NCBI RefSeq assembly: GCF_002574545.1
Contig: NZ_NUGT01000080.1
Location: 111,259 to 175,258 of the forward strand
From: Bacillus sp. AFS055030
GTDB lineage: Bacteria > Bacillota > Bacilli > Bacillales > Bacillaceae_G
Direction of reading: 5' to 3'
Length of the DNA: 64,000 nt
The notes beneath the pieces are model-generated. The model worked only from the letters and a program-made list of their open reading frames with translations. It was not told where the DNA came from and ran no database searches. The position numbers and the translations under genes were made by a program. Positions 46,925 to 57,953 of the stretch are shown piece after piece (within the stretch, counting starts at the first letter, position 1; every line of letters starts with the position of its first letter).

Positions 46925-47190
46925 GCTTGTTCCTTTTCAATATACGCTAAAAGTTCTTCATATAAACTTGCATCAATTTTAGCGTTTAATTGCTGTTCTA
47001 AAGTATTTTTTTGTTGCGCTTGTTTTACAACGTCAACAGATTTTGTTAAATAAGCTCCACGACCTGATTTTTTACCACTTGGATCAATGGATACTTCTCC
47101 TTCTTTAGAACGAACAATTCTAATTAATTCTTTTTTTGGTTTCATTTCTTGTGTTACTACACACTTACGTAAAGGAATTTTTCGATTCAT
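46921..47190 (-). CDS. rnpM: RNase P modulator RnpM (YlxR)
   Basis: An 89-residue YlxR-fold protein ([28 protein letters not shown]). The B. subtilis protein has been shown to bind RNase P RNA and modulate the enzyme. I chose the ATG at 47190, with GAGGAG 11 bases upstream (overlapping the nusA end). An in-frame GTG at 47202 would touch its ribosome-binding site and is less likely. Confidence 0.92.
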   Translation of the reverse strand: MNRKIPLRKCVVTQEMKPKKELIRIVRSKEGEVSIDPSGKKSGRGAYLTKSVDVVKQAQQKNTLEQQLNAKIDASLYEELLAYIEKEQA

Positions 47191-47198
47191 GAGTTTAC

Positions 47199-48323
47199 TC
47201 ACTCCTCATTAAAGTCGTCAGCGTAAGCATCGAAATCATCATTAGATACACTTACTTCTTGGGTGTTTGATGTATAGTCAATACCAATTTTATCTGCATC
47301 CGACTGTGATTTAATATCAATTTTCCAACCAGTTAAACGCGCAGCTAATCTAGCATTTTGACCTCTTTTTCCAATTGCAAGAGATAACTGGTGATCTGGA
47401 ACTACTACTGTAGTCGCTTTTTCTTCTTCATTTACTAAAACTCTAATAACTTGAGATGGGCTTAATGCATTTGCAACAAATTCAACTGGATCTGAAGACC
47501 ATCTTACAATATCAATTTTTTCACCTTTTAATTCATTAACAATTGATTGTACACGTTGACCTTTTTGACCTACACAAGCACCAACTGGATCTAAATCAGG
47601 ATTGCTTGTATATACTGAAATCTTAGAACGGTCACCTGCTTCACGTGCTACAGAACGAATTTCTACTACACCATCATAAATTTCAGGTACTTCTGTTTCA
47701 AATAAACGCTTTAATAATCCCGGGTGAGTACGTGATACAAAAATTTGTGGACCTTTTGAAGTTTTTTCAACTTTTGTTACAAATACTTTAATACGATCAT
47801 GGATTCTGTATTTCTCAGTTGGAATTTGTTCAGTTACAGGTAGTACTGCTTCAATTTTACCTAAGTTAACATAAATTGCACGTGAATCGATACGTTGAAC
47901 TGTACCTGTCATCATATCTTCTTGGCGGTCAATATATTCTGAATAAATTACACCGCGTTCAGCTTCACGCACTCTTTGTGTTACTACTTGTTTAGCAGTC
48001 GTTGCAGCAACTCGTCCAAAGTCTTTAGGTGTTACTTCTAATTCAATGATATCTCCTACCATAAAGTTTGGATTGTGTTGTTGTGCTTCTTCCACTGTAA
48101 TTTCTAAACGTGTATCAAACACATTACTTACTACTTCTTTTCTTGCAAAAACACGAATTGACCCGTTATGTAGGTTAAAATCAACTCGAACATTTTGTGC
48201 TTGATTGAAATTACGTTTATATGCTGAAATTAAAGCTGCTTCAATTGCTTCAATTACTACATCTTTACTAATTCCTTTTTCTCTTTCAATTATTTCTAAT
48301 GCTGTTAATAACTCCGAACTCAT
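47199..48323 (-). CDS. nusA: Transcription termination/antitermination factor NusA
   Basis: A 374-residue NusA: N-terminal polymerase-binding domain (about 1-125), S1 domain (MTGTVQRIDSRAIYVNLG), two KH domains (VGACVGQKGQRVQSIV; LAIGKRGQNARLAARL) and a short acidic tail. It stimulates pausing and intrinsic termination. GGGGGT lies upstream of the ATG. The terminator in the rimP leader suggests NusA controls its own operon, as shown for B. subtilis. Confidence 0.98.
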   Translation of the reverse strand: MSSELLTALEIIEREKGISKDVVIEAIEAALISAYKRNFNQAQNVRVDFNLHNGSIRVFARKEVVSNVFDTRLEITVEEAQQHNPNFMVGDIIELEVTPKDFGRVAATTAKQVVTQRVREAERGVIYSEYIDRQEDMMTGTVQRIDSRAIYVNLGKIEAVLPVTEQIPTEKYRIHDRIKVFVTKVEKTSKGPQIFVSRTHPGLLKRLFETEVPEIYDGVVEIRSVAREAGDRSKISVYTSNPDLDPVGACVGQKGQRVQSIVNELKGEKIDIVRWSSDPVEFVANALSPSQVIRVLVNEEEKATTVVVPDHQLSLAIGKRGQNARLAARLTGWKIDIKSQSDADKIGIDYTSNTQEVSVSNDDFDAYADDFNEE

Positions 48324-48340
48324 TAAAAAGTACCCCCTAC

Positions 48341-48814
48341 TTAAAAAAACGTAACAGCAAGTCTTGCACTTGCGATTTTTGGTGTTGGAATTGTAATCAT
48401 TTTTTTTCTTGTTTTAATTGTTAACTCTAACTGAACTTCCTCAGAAGTATAGGAAATTAATTTCCCTTCAAATTTCTTTTCGTCAAGGATTGGTTCATAA
48501 GTTTTAATGAAAACTTGTTTTCCAATTGCTTTTATAAAATCTTGTTCTTTCTTTAAAGGACGCTCAGCACCTGGTGATGAAACATCTAAGAAATATAGGT
48601 TTTCAATTGGATCTTTTTCATCTAAGACTTCACTTAGTCTTTCACTTACTGCAGCACATTGCTCCAAATCAATTCCAGACTCACTATCTATAAATACTCG
48701 AAGGAACCAGTCTTTTCCTTCTTTTACGTATTCGACATCAACTAACTCTAATCCTAGTTGTTCAATTATTGGTTGCGCTAATTCTGATACAACCTCTGTG
48801 ACCTTCTTACTCAA
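48341..48814 (-). CDS. rimP: Ribosome maturation factor RimP
   Basis: A 157-residue RimP (YlxS): [37 protein letters not shown]. It helps assemble the 30S subunit. The start is TTG at 48814 (L-S-K-K as in family M-S-K-K) with GGAAGGAGG upstream; the frame is open to 48832 but that start lies on the ribosome-binding site. It is first gene of the rimP-nusA-rnpM-ylxQ-infB operon. Confidence 0.95.
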   Translation of the reverse strand: MSKKVTEVVSELAQPIIEQLGLELVDVEYVKEGKDWFLRVFIDSESGIDLEQCAAVSERLSEVLDEKDPIENLYFLDVSSPGAERPLKKEQDFIKAIGKQVFIKTYEPILDEKKFEGKLISYTSEEVQLELTIKTRKKMITIPTPKIASARLAVTFF

Positions 48815-48843
48815 GAAGTATCCTCCTTCCAAACATTACAAGA

Positions 48844-48874
48844 TGAAAATTCCCTGCTATTTAGCAGGGAAATT
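48844..48874 (-). terminator. Leader terminator of the rimP-nusA operon (NusA attenuator candidate)
   Basis: A strong stem ATTTCCCTGCTA/TAGCAGGGAAT with a tiny loop is followed on the minus strand by the interrupted T run TTTTCATC, about 30 bases ahead of the rimP start. It lies inside the 5' leader, after the polC terminator. In B. subtilis NusA represses its operon through a weak, NusA-dependent leader terminator at this place; the poor U tract here fits that mechanism. Confidence 0.7.
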
Positions 48875-48906
48875 ATCTTTAGTATTTCCAATTTACGCAA
48901 TTATTG

Positions 48907-48927
48907 TAACTTAAAATTCAAGTTACT
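48907..48927. promoter_or_regulatory. Palindrome in the rimP operon promoter region
   Basis: GTAACTT-7 bases-AAGTTAC, overlapping a TACAAT -10-like hexamer on the minus strand. It may be an operator or part of the leader RNA. Confidence 0.4.
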
Positions 48928-48960
48928 AACTACGTAAGAGATGAATTGGGTCATAAGGGT

Positions 48961-48990
48961 AATAAGAAAGAGCAGGTTGCCCCTGCTCTT
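48961..48990 (-). terminator. polC terminator
   Basis: AAGAGCAGG/CCTGCTCTT stem (48968-48976 with 48982-48990) followed by TCTTATT on the minus strand. Confidence 0.8.
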
Positions 48991-49057
48991 CAAGAAAAAT
49001 CCCGTGCTAAATTACATCTGTATCTACTATACCATAATTCCCAAGTTTTGCAAACTG

Positions 49058-50472
49058 TTAAAAGCCATCGAAAAGTGATAATTGGTTTTGATCAGGTAAG
49101 TTTTGTAAACAGCCTTGTTTATCTAAATACTCCAATACTGTTTTAGAAATTTTACTTCTTTGTTGTAAGTCTTCTTTCGAAAGGAATTCTCCGTCTTCTC
49201 TAGCTGCAACTATATTTTTAGCTGCATTCGTTCCTAATCCAGGAATCGAATTAAACGGTGGAATTAATTTGTTCCCATTTACTAAAAATTCATCTGCACT
49301 CGATCGATATAAATCCATTTTTTCAAATGAATAACCTCTTTCACACATTTCCAATGCTAACTCTAGTACAGTCATTAAATTTCGCTCTTTTACAGATGCA
49401 TCTAATCCTTTTATCGCAATTTCTTCAATTTTAGCTTTAATCGTACTTGGGCCAGCAATCATTGCTTCAATATCGAAATCTTCTGCTCGTACTGTAAAAT
49501 ACGCAGCATAATAAAGAATTGGATGGTGTACTTTGAAATATGCAATACGTACTGCCATTAAAACATATGCAGCCGCATGCGCCTTAGGGAACATGTACTT
49601 AATTTTTTTACATGAATCAATATACCAAGCAGGTACATTATTATTTCTCATTTCTTCTTCCCACTCTGCTGGTACACCCTTACCTTTACGAACAGATTCC
49701 ATTATTTTAAATGCTAATGACGGCTCTAATCCTTGATAGATTAAATAAACCATGATGTCGTCACGACAACCAATTACTTCAGAAAGTGTACAAGTTCCAC
49801 TGTTTATTAATTCAGATGCATTTCCTAGCCATACATCTGTACCATGTGATAAACCAGAAATTTGAACTAGTTCTGAAAATGTTGACGGCTTCGTATCTTC
49901 TAACATTTGACGAACGAATTTTGTTCCGAATTCAGGAATTCCATAAGTACCTGTCTTACAGCCTATTTGCTCCTCTGTAACACCTAATGGTTCTGGTCCA
50001 GCAAATATTTTCATTACTTCAGGATCGTCGGTTGGAATCGTTTTTGGATCGATACCACTTAAGTCTTGAAGCATACGGATAACAGTAGGATCATCGTGTC
50101 CTAGTATATCTAGTTTCAATAAATTATCATGGATTGAATGGAAATCAAAATGTGTCGTCTTCCATTCAGACTTAACATCATCAGCTGGGAACTGAATCGG
50201 TGAAAAATCATAAATATCCATATAATCTGGAACTACGATAATTCCACCTGGATGCTGTCCAGTTGTTCTTTTTACCCCTGTACATCCCATAGCTAATCGA
50301 TCATATTCAGCACCACGTAAATTTAGATTATGATCATTTGCATAACCTCTTACGTAACCATATGCTGTCTTATCAGCTACAGTACCGATTGTACCTGCAC
50401 GGTAAACATAATCCTCACCAAAAAGTACTTTTGTATAATTGTGAGCAGTTGGTTGATATTCTCCACTAAAAT
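49058..50472 (-). CDS. polC: DNA polymerase III PolC, exon 2 (C-terminal part)
   Basis: This part begins with the last two bases of the Asn966 codon and continues [20 protein letters not shown] to [14 protein letters not shown]. It encodes 470 further residues: the rest of the palm, with the third catalytic aspartate expected in [15 protein letters not shown], then fingers ([16 protein letters not shown]), tandem helix-hairpin-helix ([17 protein letters not shown]) and the beta-clamp-binding end QLSLFDGF. An apparent ATG start at 50479 lies inside the intron and is an artefact of the split. Joined to exon 1 it gives 1,436 residues, versus 1,437 in B. subtilis. Confidence 0.97.
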
Positions 50473-50558
50473 ATGACAATAGGTAAGCCTTTGAAGTAAT
50501 CTCCAGCTTTTCCCCTGTCCCACACCGTACGTGACCCTTTCGGAGTCATACGGCGCTC
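50473..50558 (-). ncRNA. Group II intron domains V and VI
   Basis: Domain V (50522-50558) has the lower helix GCGCCGTA/TACGGTGT, a CG bulge and an upper helix closed by a GAAA-containing loop. Domain VI (50473-50520) pairs GACAGGGG with CCTATTGTC, leaving A50480 bulged between G-T wobble pairs, 7 bases before the 3' splice site. These are the catalytic core and branch point. Confidence 0.85.
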
Positions 50559-50582
50559 CATCGTCTTTATATTTACGAAGAT

Positions 50583-52409
50583 TTATATAACTAGCGCTTG
50601 GAATCCTACAACCTTACGTAGTCTATTGAGTTTCTTAATTGCTCTGGTGTCTAATGTATTGACATGATGTAATTTAATAGGATCTTTCATCGGATTCTTT
50701 GTATGAACAAGATTATGAAAATCTTTCTTAATAATAACCAGATTGTCGTAGTCATCGCTTCCCCCCATTTTTGTGGGTAATATATGATGACAAATACAGT
50801 TTGACGGCATGAGCCTTTCACCTGAAATGTAGCATTTTCCTCTTTGTGCTACATATTTACTTATCCGATTATTTTCATACAAAGTAGATTTTGATGAGTA
50901 GTTCCCTTTTCTTAAATGTTCAATTTCAATTGCGGTCACATATACTAAGTCTTTATGAATTCTTTGGCGGTTCTCTTTGTCATAAATCGTAAATTCAGGT
51001 TCTCTTTGTCCTCGTATTTGGTGTCTTATTGATTCAAACGGTAAGACAAGGATCCCATTACTTTTAAACCTCTTGTATGTGAAGTCGTTATAGAACTTTT
51101 CTATAACAGCATTGTTTTCTGAAGTTGGATTAAAAATGTTCCGCTTCAGCAAGGTTTTAATCTTAAAATGTATGATATGTCTAATATCATTGAAATCAGA
51201 GGATACCCTCGTCGCAATTTTATAGTAATTATGGATACCTAAAGTGAACGCATTAAGGTCAAGAATCTTATTTGGAGTTGGATTTTTTCTTATTTGACTT
51301 AGTTTATGCTGATAAACTTTTATCACTTTTTCTTTCGACTTCGGAGATATTTTTGAATTAACTATATATCCCCTTTTTGCTGTCCCTTTTTGAACTGCTC
51401 GAAAGCGTACACCTAAGAAATCCGTTCCATTCTTGCGAAGATTGATGATTTTACTCTTTTCAGGACTCACCTCTAAGTCTAATCGTTCCTTTAACCATTT
51501 TTTTACTGCTACAAAGAGTTTACAGGCATTCTCATAAGAGTTTGTAAAGATTTTAAAGTCATCGGCGTACCGAACAATGTAACATGGCTTTAACTTTGTT
51601 TTCTTTAAAGCATCTGTTCGATTCCTTTTGAGCTTATAATTCACTCTTGTTGGCTTTGTTTCCCATTGATTTGAAATCCACCAATCTAACTCGTTTAGAA
51701 CTATATTTGCAAGAAGCGGTGATAAAATACCGCCTTGTAGTATTCCTTTTTCGGGTATACCTTCACCAACAAATTCAGCCTTTAACATTTTCCTTATAAT
51801 AGAAAGTACCTTTTTATCCCTTATTCCGATAGCCCATAGTTGTTTTCCTAGCTTTTTGTGATTTACGTTGTCAAAGAACCCTTTAATATCTATATCGACT
51901 ACATAATGATGATAACTATGATTAACCATGTGATAGCATCTTGCTAGTGCATCATGTGTATTTCGAAGTGGTCTAAATCCATAACTTGATGGGTGAAATT
52001 TAGCTTCAACAATCGGTTCAAAAACCTGTAAAATCATTTGTTGTATGAATCTATCTTCTATCGTTGGAATCCCTAAAGGACGCTTTTCACCATTTGGCTT
52101 TGGAATTAGCACTCGTCTTACCAATTCTGGTTTGTAGTCGTGTAGTTTCCTCCGAACCATTTTAATGAGCTTTTCTTTATTCATCTTGTTCAGATGTTTG
52201 ATATTGTGACCATTTGTACCTTTTGTTTTGCATCTAGTGTTACTTTTTAAATTTCTAAAAGCAAGGAGGATATTTTCTTCTGAAATGATTAAATCATAGA
52301 GCCTTTTAAAATATCTTCCATTCTTACTCTCAGAATATAAAGTATCAAATGTTTCTTGAACATTAAAATATTCATTATTTCTTAGTTTTTGAACTATTAA
52401 GTCAGCCAA
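50583..52409 (-). CDS. ltrA: Group II intron reverse transcriptase/maturase with HNH endonuclease
   Basis: A 608-residue intron-encoded protein: RT motifs RPLGIPTIEDR (110-120), SSYGFRPLRN (141-150), VDIDIKGFFDNVNH and the active-site YADD (281-284), then the maturase X domain. The C-terminal HNH/zinc domain has C526, C538, C540, H541-H542, N556 and H565/H569 in FHNLVH. It assists intron splicing and target-primed retrohoming. The start is TTG at 52409 with GGAGGTG 6 bases upstream. All motifs are intact, so both splicing help and mobility look possible. Confidence 0.96.
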   Translation of the reverse strand: MADLIVQKLRNNEYFNVQETFDTLYSESKNGRYFKRLYDLIISEENILLAFRNLKSNTRCKTKGTNGHNIKHLNKMNKEKLIKMVRRKLHDYKPELVRRVLIPKPNGEKRPLGIPTIEDRFIQQMILQVFEPIVEAKFHPSSYGFRPLRNTHDALARCYHMVNHSYHHYVVDIDIKGFFDNVNHKKLGKQLWAIGIRDKKVLSIIRKMLKAEFVGEGIPEKGILQGGILSPLLANIVLNELDWWISNQWETKPTRVNYKLKRNRTDALKKTKLKPCYIVRYADDFKIFTNSYENACKLFVAVKKWLKERLDLEVSPEKSKIINLRKNGTDFLGVRFRAVQKGTAKRGYIVNSKISPKSKEKVIKVYQHKLSQIRKNPTPNKILDLNAFTLGIHNYYKIATRVSSDFNDIRHIIHFKIKTLLKRNIFNPTSENNAVIEKFYNDFTYKRFKSNGILVLPFESIRHQIRGQREPEFTIYDKENRQRIHKDLVYVTAIEIEHLRKGNYSSKSTLYENNRISKYVAQRGKCYISGERLMPSNCICHHILPTKMGGSDDYDNLVIIKKDFHNLVHTKNPMKDPIKLHHVNTLDTRAIKKLNRLRKVVGFQALVI

Positions 52410-53146
52410 CTAATCACCTCCAAAAGGCTTTCGTTTCTATTTAGTCATACGAGAATACTGACTTGTGTAGGATTTTGTTTCGTAAAAAGACGACTCAAGC
52501 CCTTCCCTCAGAATTGTTTTATCCTCAAACCTATTCGATATATTCGGTTTTCAACGGCAATTCCTGCAAACGGTACTACGGCTTTAATGCCACTCCGATA
52601 AATCTTCATTATACTCATAAGAGCTTTTTGAAGAACGACTTTTAAGCAATGTGTAATCATCTCGAGTCTTCGGAGCTTCCCACGTTCCGTTAATTCTATC
52701 TATACATACTTCCTTAGGTTTCCTCTATACTCCGTCTAGCACAATAGCTCCTATAAAGCTATGTGGATTTTCATAACCTAACGTTTACTCATCCACACTA
52801 GAAAGTCCTATTTTGGACCTCTAAGCATTTCTACTTAGCGACATTCACGAAGAGTCAGTCAAGGATTCGTCCAGATAATTCTATCCATTCTAACCATAGA
52901 AGTTTTGTAGACACCCGGCCTATCATTTACAACCAATAAAGGTCTTTCCTCACCATTAGTGTTAGGGTAAACTTCAGCCGGCTTTAGCGGGCTTCAAACA
53001 AATTACGTTATTACAGTACGTGCCTTGCTTGCCGCAGATTCAGTGAGTGTGTTTCAAGACGTTACCCTTTTCATTCCACACTTCGAATTAACAGTTCTCC
53101 TAGCTTTAGCTAGTGGCTAATCTTTTCAATTAGCAACGTGGCGCAC

Positions 53147-56042
53147 TCAAATCTATGTCCGGAACCTTATCTCCTTTAAATCCAAGGAAGGTTTCAAAAG
53201 GAATATCATGTCCATCTTTTTTATATGCAGTACCACATTCTGGACAATCTTTGTTCGGTAAATCGAATCCAGAACCAACTGATCCATCATTGAAAAACTC
53301 AGAGTGCTTACAATTTGGACAGACATAATGTGGTGGAAGTGGATTTACTTCTGTTATTTCTGTCATTGTCGCTACTAATGATGAACCTACAGATCCCCTA
53401 GAACCTACTAGGTATCCGTCATCTAATGATTTTTTTACAAGTTTATGCGAAATCAAGTAAATTACGGCAAATCCATGCCCAATAATACTTTTTAACTCTT
53501 TTTCAAGACGGGCTTCTACAATTTCTGGTAATTGTTCTCCGTAGATCGATCTTGCCATTTGATAACTCATATTACGAACTTCATCTTCAGCACCTTCGAT
53601 TTTTGGAGTATATAAGTCATCTTTAATTGGTTTAATATCTTCAATTAAACTTGCAATTTTTTGAGTATTTGTAACGACTATTTCCTTTGCTTTTTCTTCT
53701 CCTAAAAATGCGAATGAAGATAGCATCTCATTTGTTGTTCTAAAATGAACATCTGGTAATCGATGTCTATTTAATGGATTTGCACCACCTTGAGAACCAA
53801 CTAATATTTTTCGATAAATTTGATCTTCTTTTTGTAAGTGATGAACGTTACCAGTTCCAACTACAATTTTTTCTACCTTTTCAGCCATTTTTACAAGCTT
53901 TGAAATGACTTCTCTTAAATGTTGTTCATTTCGAACAATTTCTAATTCCACTAAATGTAAAAGTGTCTCAGGCGGCATTACTTCAATATAGTCATAAAAC
54001 TCCATTAGCTTTTCCGCTTCTTCAGGAGATTTTTGAACACTTGCCTCAAAAACTTCACCTTTATCACACGCAGAACCAACTAATATTCCTTCTCGATGTT
54101 TCACTAGTAATGATCTAGGAACCCTTGCAACTCGATGATGATAATGTATATGAGAATATGAAACAATTTTAAACAAGTTTTTTAGTCCAGTTTCATTCGT
54201 AGCTAATAGAGTTGCATGTGATGGTCTTGCTCGTTTATAAGCATCGCCTTTACCCATGTTATTATTTAGCTCGTCATGATAATGCATACCTTGTTCTGCT
54301 GCGTCTTTTAACATTTTTAAAAGTAAGAAGCCAGTAGCCTCAGCATCGTAAATCGCTCTATGGTGTTGTGTTAAGTTTATATCGAATTTTTTACAGAGTG
54401 TATTTAAACGGAAGTTTTTAAAATCTGGATATAAAGTTCTAGCTAACTCAAGCGTATCAATTACACCGTTATTCGTAATACCTATCTCATATTTTTTAAA
54501 GCCCATTTGGATAAAGCCCATATCAAATGAAGCATTATGAGCTACGAGTATATCGTCACCCATCCATTCTTTAAACTCACGAAGTACGACATCAACATTT
54601 GGGGCATCTTTTACCATTTCGTCAGTAATTCCCGTCAATTCAATCGTAGTTGCTGATAGTGGATGATGCGGATTTGCAAATCGCTCAAATCGATCAATGA
54701 TTTCACCTTTATGGATTTTTACAGCAGCTAACTCGATGATTGTATCATAAACAGCTGAAAGACCTGTTGTCTCTACGTCGAATACAACATAGGTTGCTTC
54801 CTCTAGTGAAATATGAAATGGATTATATGCTGTTGGTACACCATCATTTACTAGATTTATTTCAACGCCATATAGTATTTTTACACCGTGTTTCTTACCT
54901 GCTCCATATGCTTCAGGGAAGGCTTGAACAACTGCATGATCCGTTATTGCAATTGCCTCATGTCCAAACTTACTTGCTTGTTTAACTAAATCTCCTGCTG
55001 AAACGACTGAATCCATTTGGCTCATATGTGTGTGAGCATGTAACTCAATTCGACGCTCTCCTTCTGGCGCTTCATCCTTGCGTTCATCTGGATTAATTTC
55101 ATTTATATCATTTGCAATCATGACTAAATCACGTACAAAAGTGTCGTTTTGAACAGATCCTCTAACTTTTACCCACATACCTTTTTTAATTCTATTTAGC
55201 ATAGGGATATCTTCTTTATCTCTAGAGAACATTTTAACTAGTATTGAGCTCGTGTAATCAGTTATTTTAAAGGTAATTAAAACACGGCCACTCTTAAGTT
55301 CACGAATTTCAGAATCGAATACATATCCTTGAAGAACTACTCGTTTTTCTTCTTCAATAATAGACGAAATCGTATTAATTTCAGTTTCCTTAATATAATA
55401 TCCAACAACAAGAGGACCCTCAGGCTCATCTCCTTCAGCTTCTTGGGCAGCCTCTTTCTTTTCTAATTCAACAAGTACTTCCATCGCTCGCTTGCGATCT
55501 TCTTCTGCTTTTTTCTCAAGAAACTCAGTTTTTTCGTCAACATTATCTTTTATCGTATTCTCAAAAAACAACTTAGGAAATCCTACTTTTTGATATAAAT
55601 CTTGCAACTGAGGAACGTATCGATTTGTAAAAGCATTCTCTTCAATTAGACTATTTAAGTCAATTATTACTTTATTATTTTCAACTTTAGGGTGGGCTGA
55701 TTCAATATGCTGTAATATAGGGGATTTCGATTCAACAGATTGAATCATAAATGACCAATAATCAACTACTTTTTGTTCATCTATATTAGGATTTTCTGTA
55801 TTAATAACGACCGAAACATCTGCTATATGTTTAAAAGTTCTTAATAAACTTGTTACAAATACTTGGAACGTTGCAAAAGGTAAAACATTATCGATCTTAA
55901 ATGTAAACTGCCATTTTTTTTCGGTTTTATTTACTTCAAGATTTACGATTTCCCCATTTTTAAAATACATGTCTCGCATATCTTCGGGAAATTGAAGCTG
56001 ATCTAATAATAGCTGAAACCGCTCCTGACGAGTTTGTCCCAT
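53147..56042 (-). CDS. polC: DNA polymerase III PolC, exon 1 (N-terminal part)
   Basis: It encodes 965 residues plus one base of codon 966 of the essential replicative polymerase. In order: N-terminal domain, OB fold, PHP domain (RRIELHAHTHMSQMDSV near 335), 3'-5' proofreading exonuclease (VVFDVETTGL near 420) inserted in PHP, zinc ribbon (C908, C911, C933, C936) and the first palm motif VPDIDL with catalytic D962 and D964. Unspliced, translation would add SAPRC and stop, removing the rest of the polymerase core. GGTTGGTG precedes the ATG. Confidence 0.97.
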
Positions 56043-56082
56043 TTTTTCACCAACCTTTTTATATAAATTTCAGTAAATGTGT

Positions 56083-56122
56083 AAAAAAAAATCGAAAGTA
56101 CCTCTAAAAGAAGAGGTACTTT
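56083..56122 (-). terminator. proS terminator
   Basis: AAGTACCTC/GAGGTACTT stem (56096-56104 with 56113-56121) followed on the minus strand by TCGA and a run of T. Confidence 0.85.
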
Positions 56123-56166
56123 TTATTTGTGTGCGATTCCCATAAGGTGTCGCTTCCACTTTTATT

Positions 56167-57864
56167 TTATTTTAACATATTTATTTCATTCACAAGGTTA
56201 GAAATTTCTACTTCTTTACTAACTTGTCCATCTCTTGTTTTAAGTTCTACTATTCCTTCTGCAGCTTTTTTACCAACAACTACACGTACAGGAATTCCGA
56301 AAAGATCTGCGTCTGCGAATTTCACACCTACACGTTCATTTCGGTCATCTAATAATACATCTTGTCCGATTTCTTTTAACGTTTTATAAATATCGTCTGC
56401 TAAATTCACTTGCTCTTCATTCTTCGTATTGACTGTAATGACATGCACATCAAAAGGAGCAAGGTTTTTAGGCCACACAATACCTTTTTCGTCATGATAT
56501 TGCTCTACAATTGCAGCTAATGTACGAGATACACCGATTCCATAACATCCCATAATGATTGGATTTGATTTACCATTTTCATCAAGGAATGTTGCATTCA
56601 TAGACTCAGAATATTTTGTTCCTAATTTGAATACATGACCAACTTCAATACCTTTTGCAAATGAAATCGTTCCTTTACCGTCTGGTGATAAGTCACCTTC
56701 TTGAATGAATCTTAAATCTACGAAATCTTTTACGTTATAATCTCGATTTACAGTTACGTTAATATAGTGATAGCCTTCTTCATTTGCTCCACAGCAACCA
56801 TTTACGATTCCTTTAATAGCGTTATCGGCTAATACTAATAAATCAGATTTTACGCCAATTGGACCTAATGAACCTATTTCACAGTTCATTAGTTCTTTTA
56901 CTTCTTCTTTAGAAGCTAGCTCTACTGAATGTGCACCTAAATAATTCTTTAATTTAATATCATTTATTTCGTGGTCACCACGGGCAAGTACTAATACAAA
57001 ACTTTCGTCTGCTTTGAAAATAATTGATTTAATGCTTTTTTCAATTGGTAAGTTTAAGAATTCGATTACTTCATCAATTGTTTTTTGATTTGGCGTTTCT
57101 ACTTTTTGAACTTCTTCTAATTTCTCATCAGATGGTTCGTAATTCGTCACAACTGGCGCCATTTCAATATTTGCAGCATAGCTAGATTCATTTGAAAATG
57201 CGATTGTATCTTCACCAATGTCAGATAACACCATGAATTCATGTGTATCTTTTCCACCCATTGCTCCTGAATCAGCAACAACCGCTCTGAAATTCAATCC
57301 ACAACGAGTAAATACGTTGCTATAAGCCGTAAATAAACGATCATATACTTCATCCAAGCTTTCTTGTGATGCATGGAAAGAATATGCATCTTTCATTAAA
57401 AATTCACGCCCGCGAAGTAGACCAAAACGAGGTCGTTTTTCATCACGGAATTTTGATTGTATTTGGTAAAGTGTAATCGGTAATTTTTTATATGATTTTA
57501 ATTCATCGCGAATAATAGAAGTAACAACTTCTTCATGTGTTGCGCCTAATGCAAATCCTCTACCATGGCGATCTCTTAAACGCATTAGTTCTGGACCAAA
57601 ATTATCCCAACGGCCTGATTCTTCCCATAATTCTTGCGCTTGCATTGATGGCATTAACATTTCCATCGCACCAGCATTATTCATTTCTTCTCGGACGATA
57701 TTTGCTACTTTTTGAAGAACTTTATTGCCTAAAGGTAAAAAACTATATATACCAGATGCATTTTGTCTAATAAAACCAGCTCTTAATAATAATTGATGAC
57801 TTTTTATCTCTGCATCTGAAGGTACTTCACGAAGAGTTGGACTATATACGATACTTTGTTTCAA
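56167..57864 (-). CDS. proS: Prolyl-tRNA synthetase
   Basis: A 565-residue bacterial-type ProRS (class II): motif 2 region [21 protein letters not shown], the YbaK-like editing insertion (about 230-390) and motif 3 [12 protein letters not shown], then the anticodon-binding domain. It charges tRNAPro and edits Ala-tRNAPro. The start is TTG at 57864 with GAGGTG 7 bases upstream. It lies between rseP and polC as in B. subtilis. No T-box specifier structure is seen upstream; that region holds a nested hairpin. Confidence 0.97.
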   Translation of the reverse strand: MKQSIVYSPTLREVPSDAEIKSHQLLLRAGFIRQNASGIYSFLPLGNKVLQKVANIVREEMNNAGAMEMLMPSMQAQELWEESGRWDNFGPELMRLRDRHGRGFALGATHEEVVTSIIRDELKSYKKLPITLYQIQSKFRDEKRPRFGLLRGREFLMKDAYSFHASQESLDEVYDRLFTAYSNVFTRCGLNFRAVVADSGAMGGKDTHEFMVLSDIGEDTIAFSNESSYAANIEMAPVVTNYEPSDEKLEEVQKVETPNQKTIDEVIEFLNLPIEKSIKSIIFKADESFVLVLARGDHEINDIKLKNYLGAHSVELASKEEVKELMNCEIGSLGPIGVKSDLLVLADNAIKGIVNGCCGANEEGYHYINVTVNRDYNVKDFVDLRFIQEGDLSPDGKGTISFAKGIEVGHVFKLGTKYSESMNATFLDENGKSNPIIMGCYGIGVSRTLAAIVEQYHDEKGIVWPKNLAPFDVHVITVNTKNEEQVNLADDIYKTLKEIGQDVLLDDRNERVGVKFADADLFGIPVRVVVGKKAAEGIVELKTRDGQVSKEVEISNLVNEINMLK

Positions 57865-57953
57865 AAGGATTCACCTCATATTTTTCTTTTATTCTTATAT
57901 ACTTTTTAATTAATTTTTAAAATATGTAACAATACAAAAGTGCATTGTAAGAT

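Larger units (their letters stand above)
50473..53146 (-). mobile_element. Group II intron inserted in polC
   Basis: A 2,674-bp ribozyme/retroelement. The 5' end is GTGCG (53146-53142), the 3' end is TGTCAT (50478-50473). The intron-encoded protein sits in domain IV and domains V-VI follow its stop. Domains I-III should fill 52410-53146, an otherwise gene-free 737 bases rich in paired segments. Removing exactly this stretch joins TTGA to ATTTTAGTGG and restores the conserved polymerase motif PDIDLNFSGEY. Structural subclass not assigned. Confidence 0.93.

Noticed and set aside
50479-50484. Alternative intron 3' end after CCTAT
   Set aside because: It would also keep the frame but adds two residues (MSY for N) to a motif conserved in PolC and leaves no properly placed branch-point A.
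50473-53146. Intein instead of intron in polC
   Set aside because: The reading frame stops five codons into the insert, the inner ORF has its own start, and RNA domains V/VI are present.
49058-56042. polC as two genes or a frameshift
   Set aside because: The break contains a complete group II intron with matching splice ends, and exact removal restores the conserved sequence and length.
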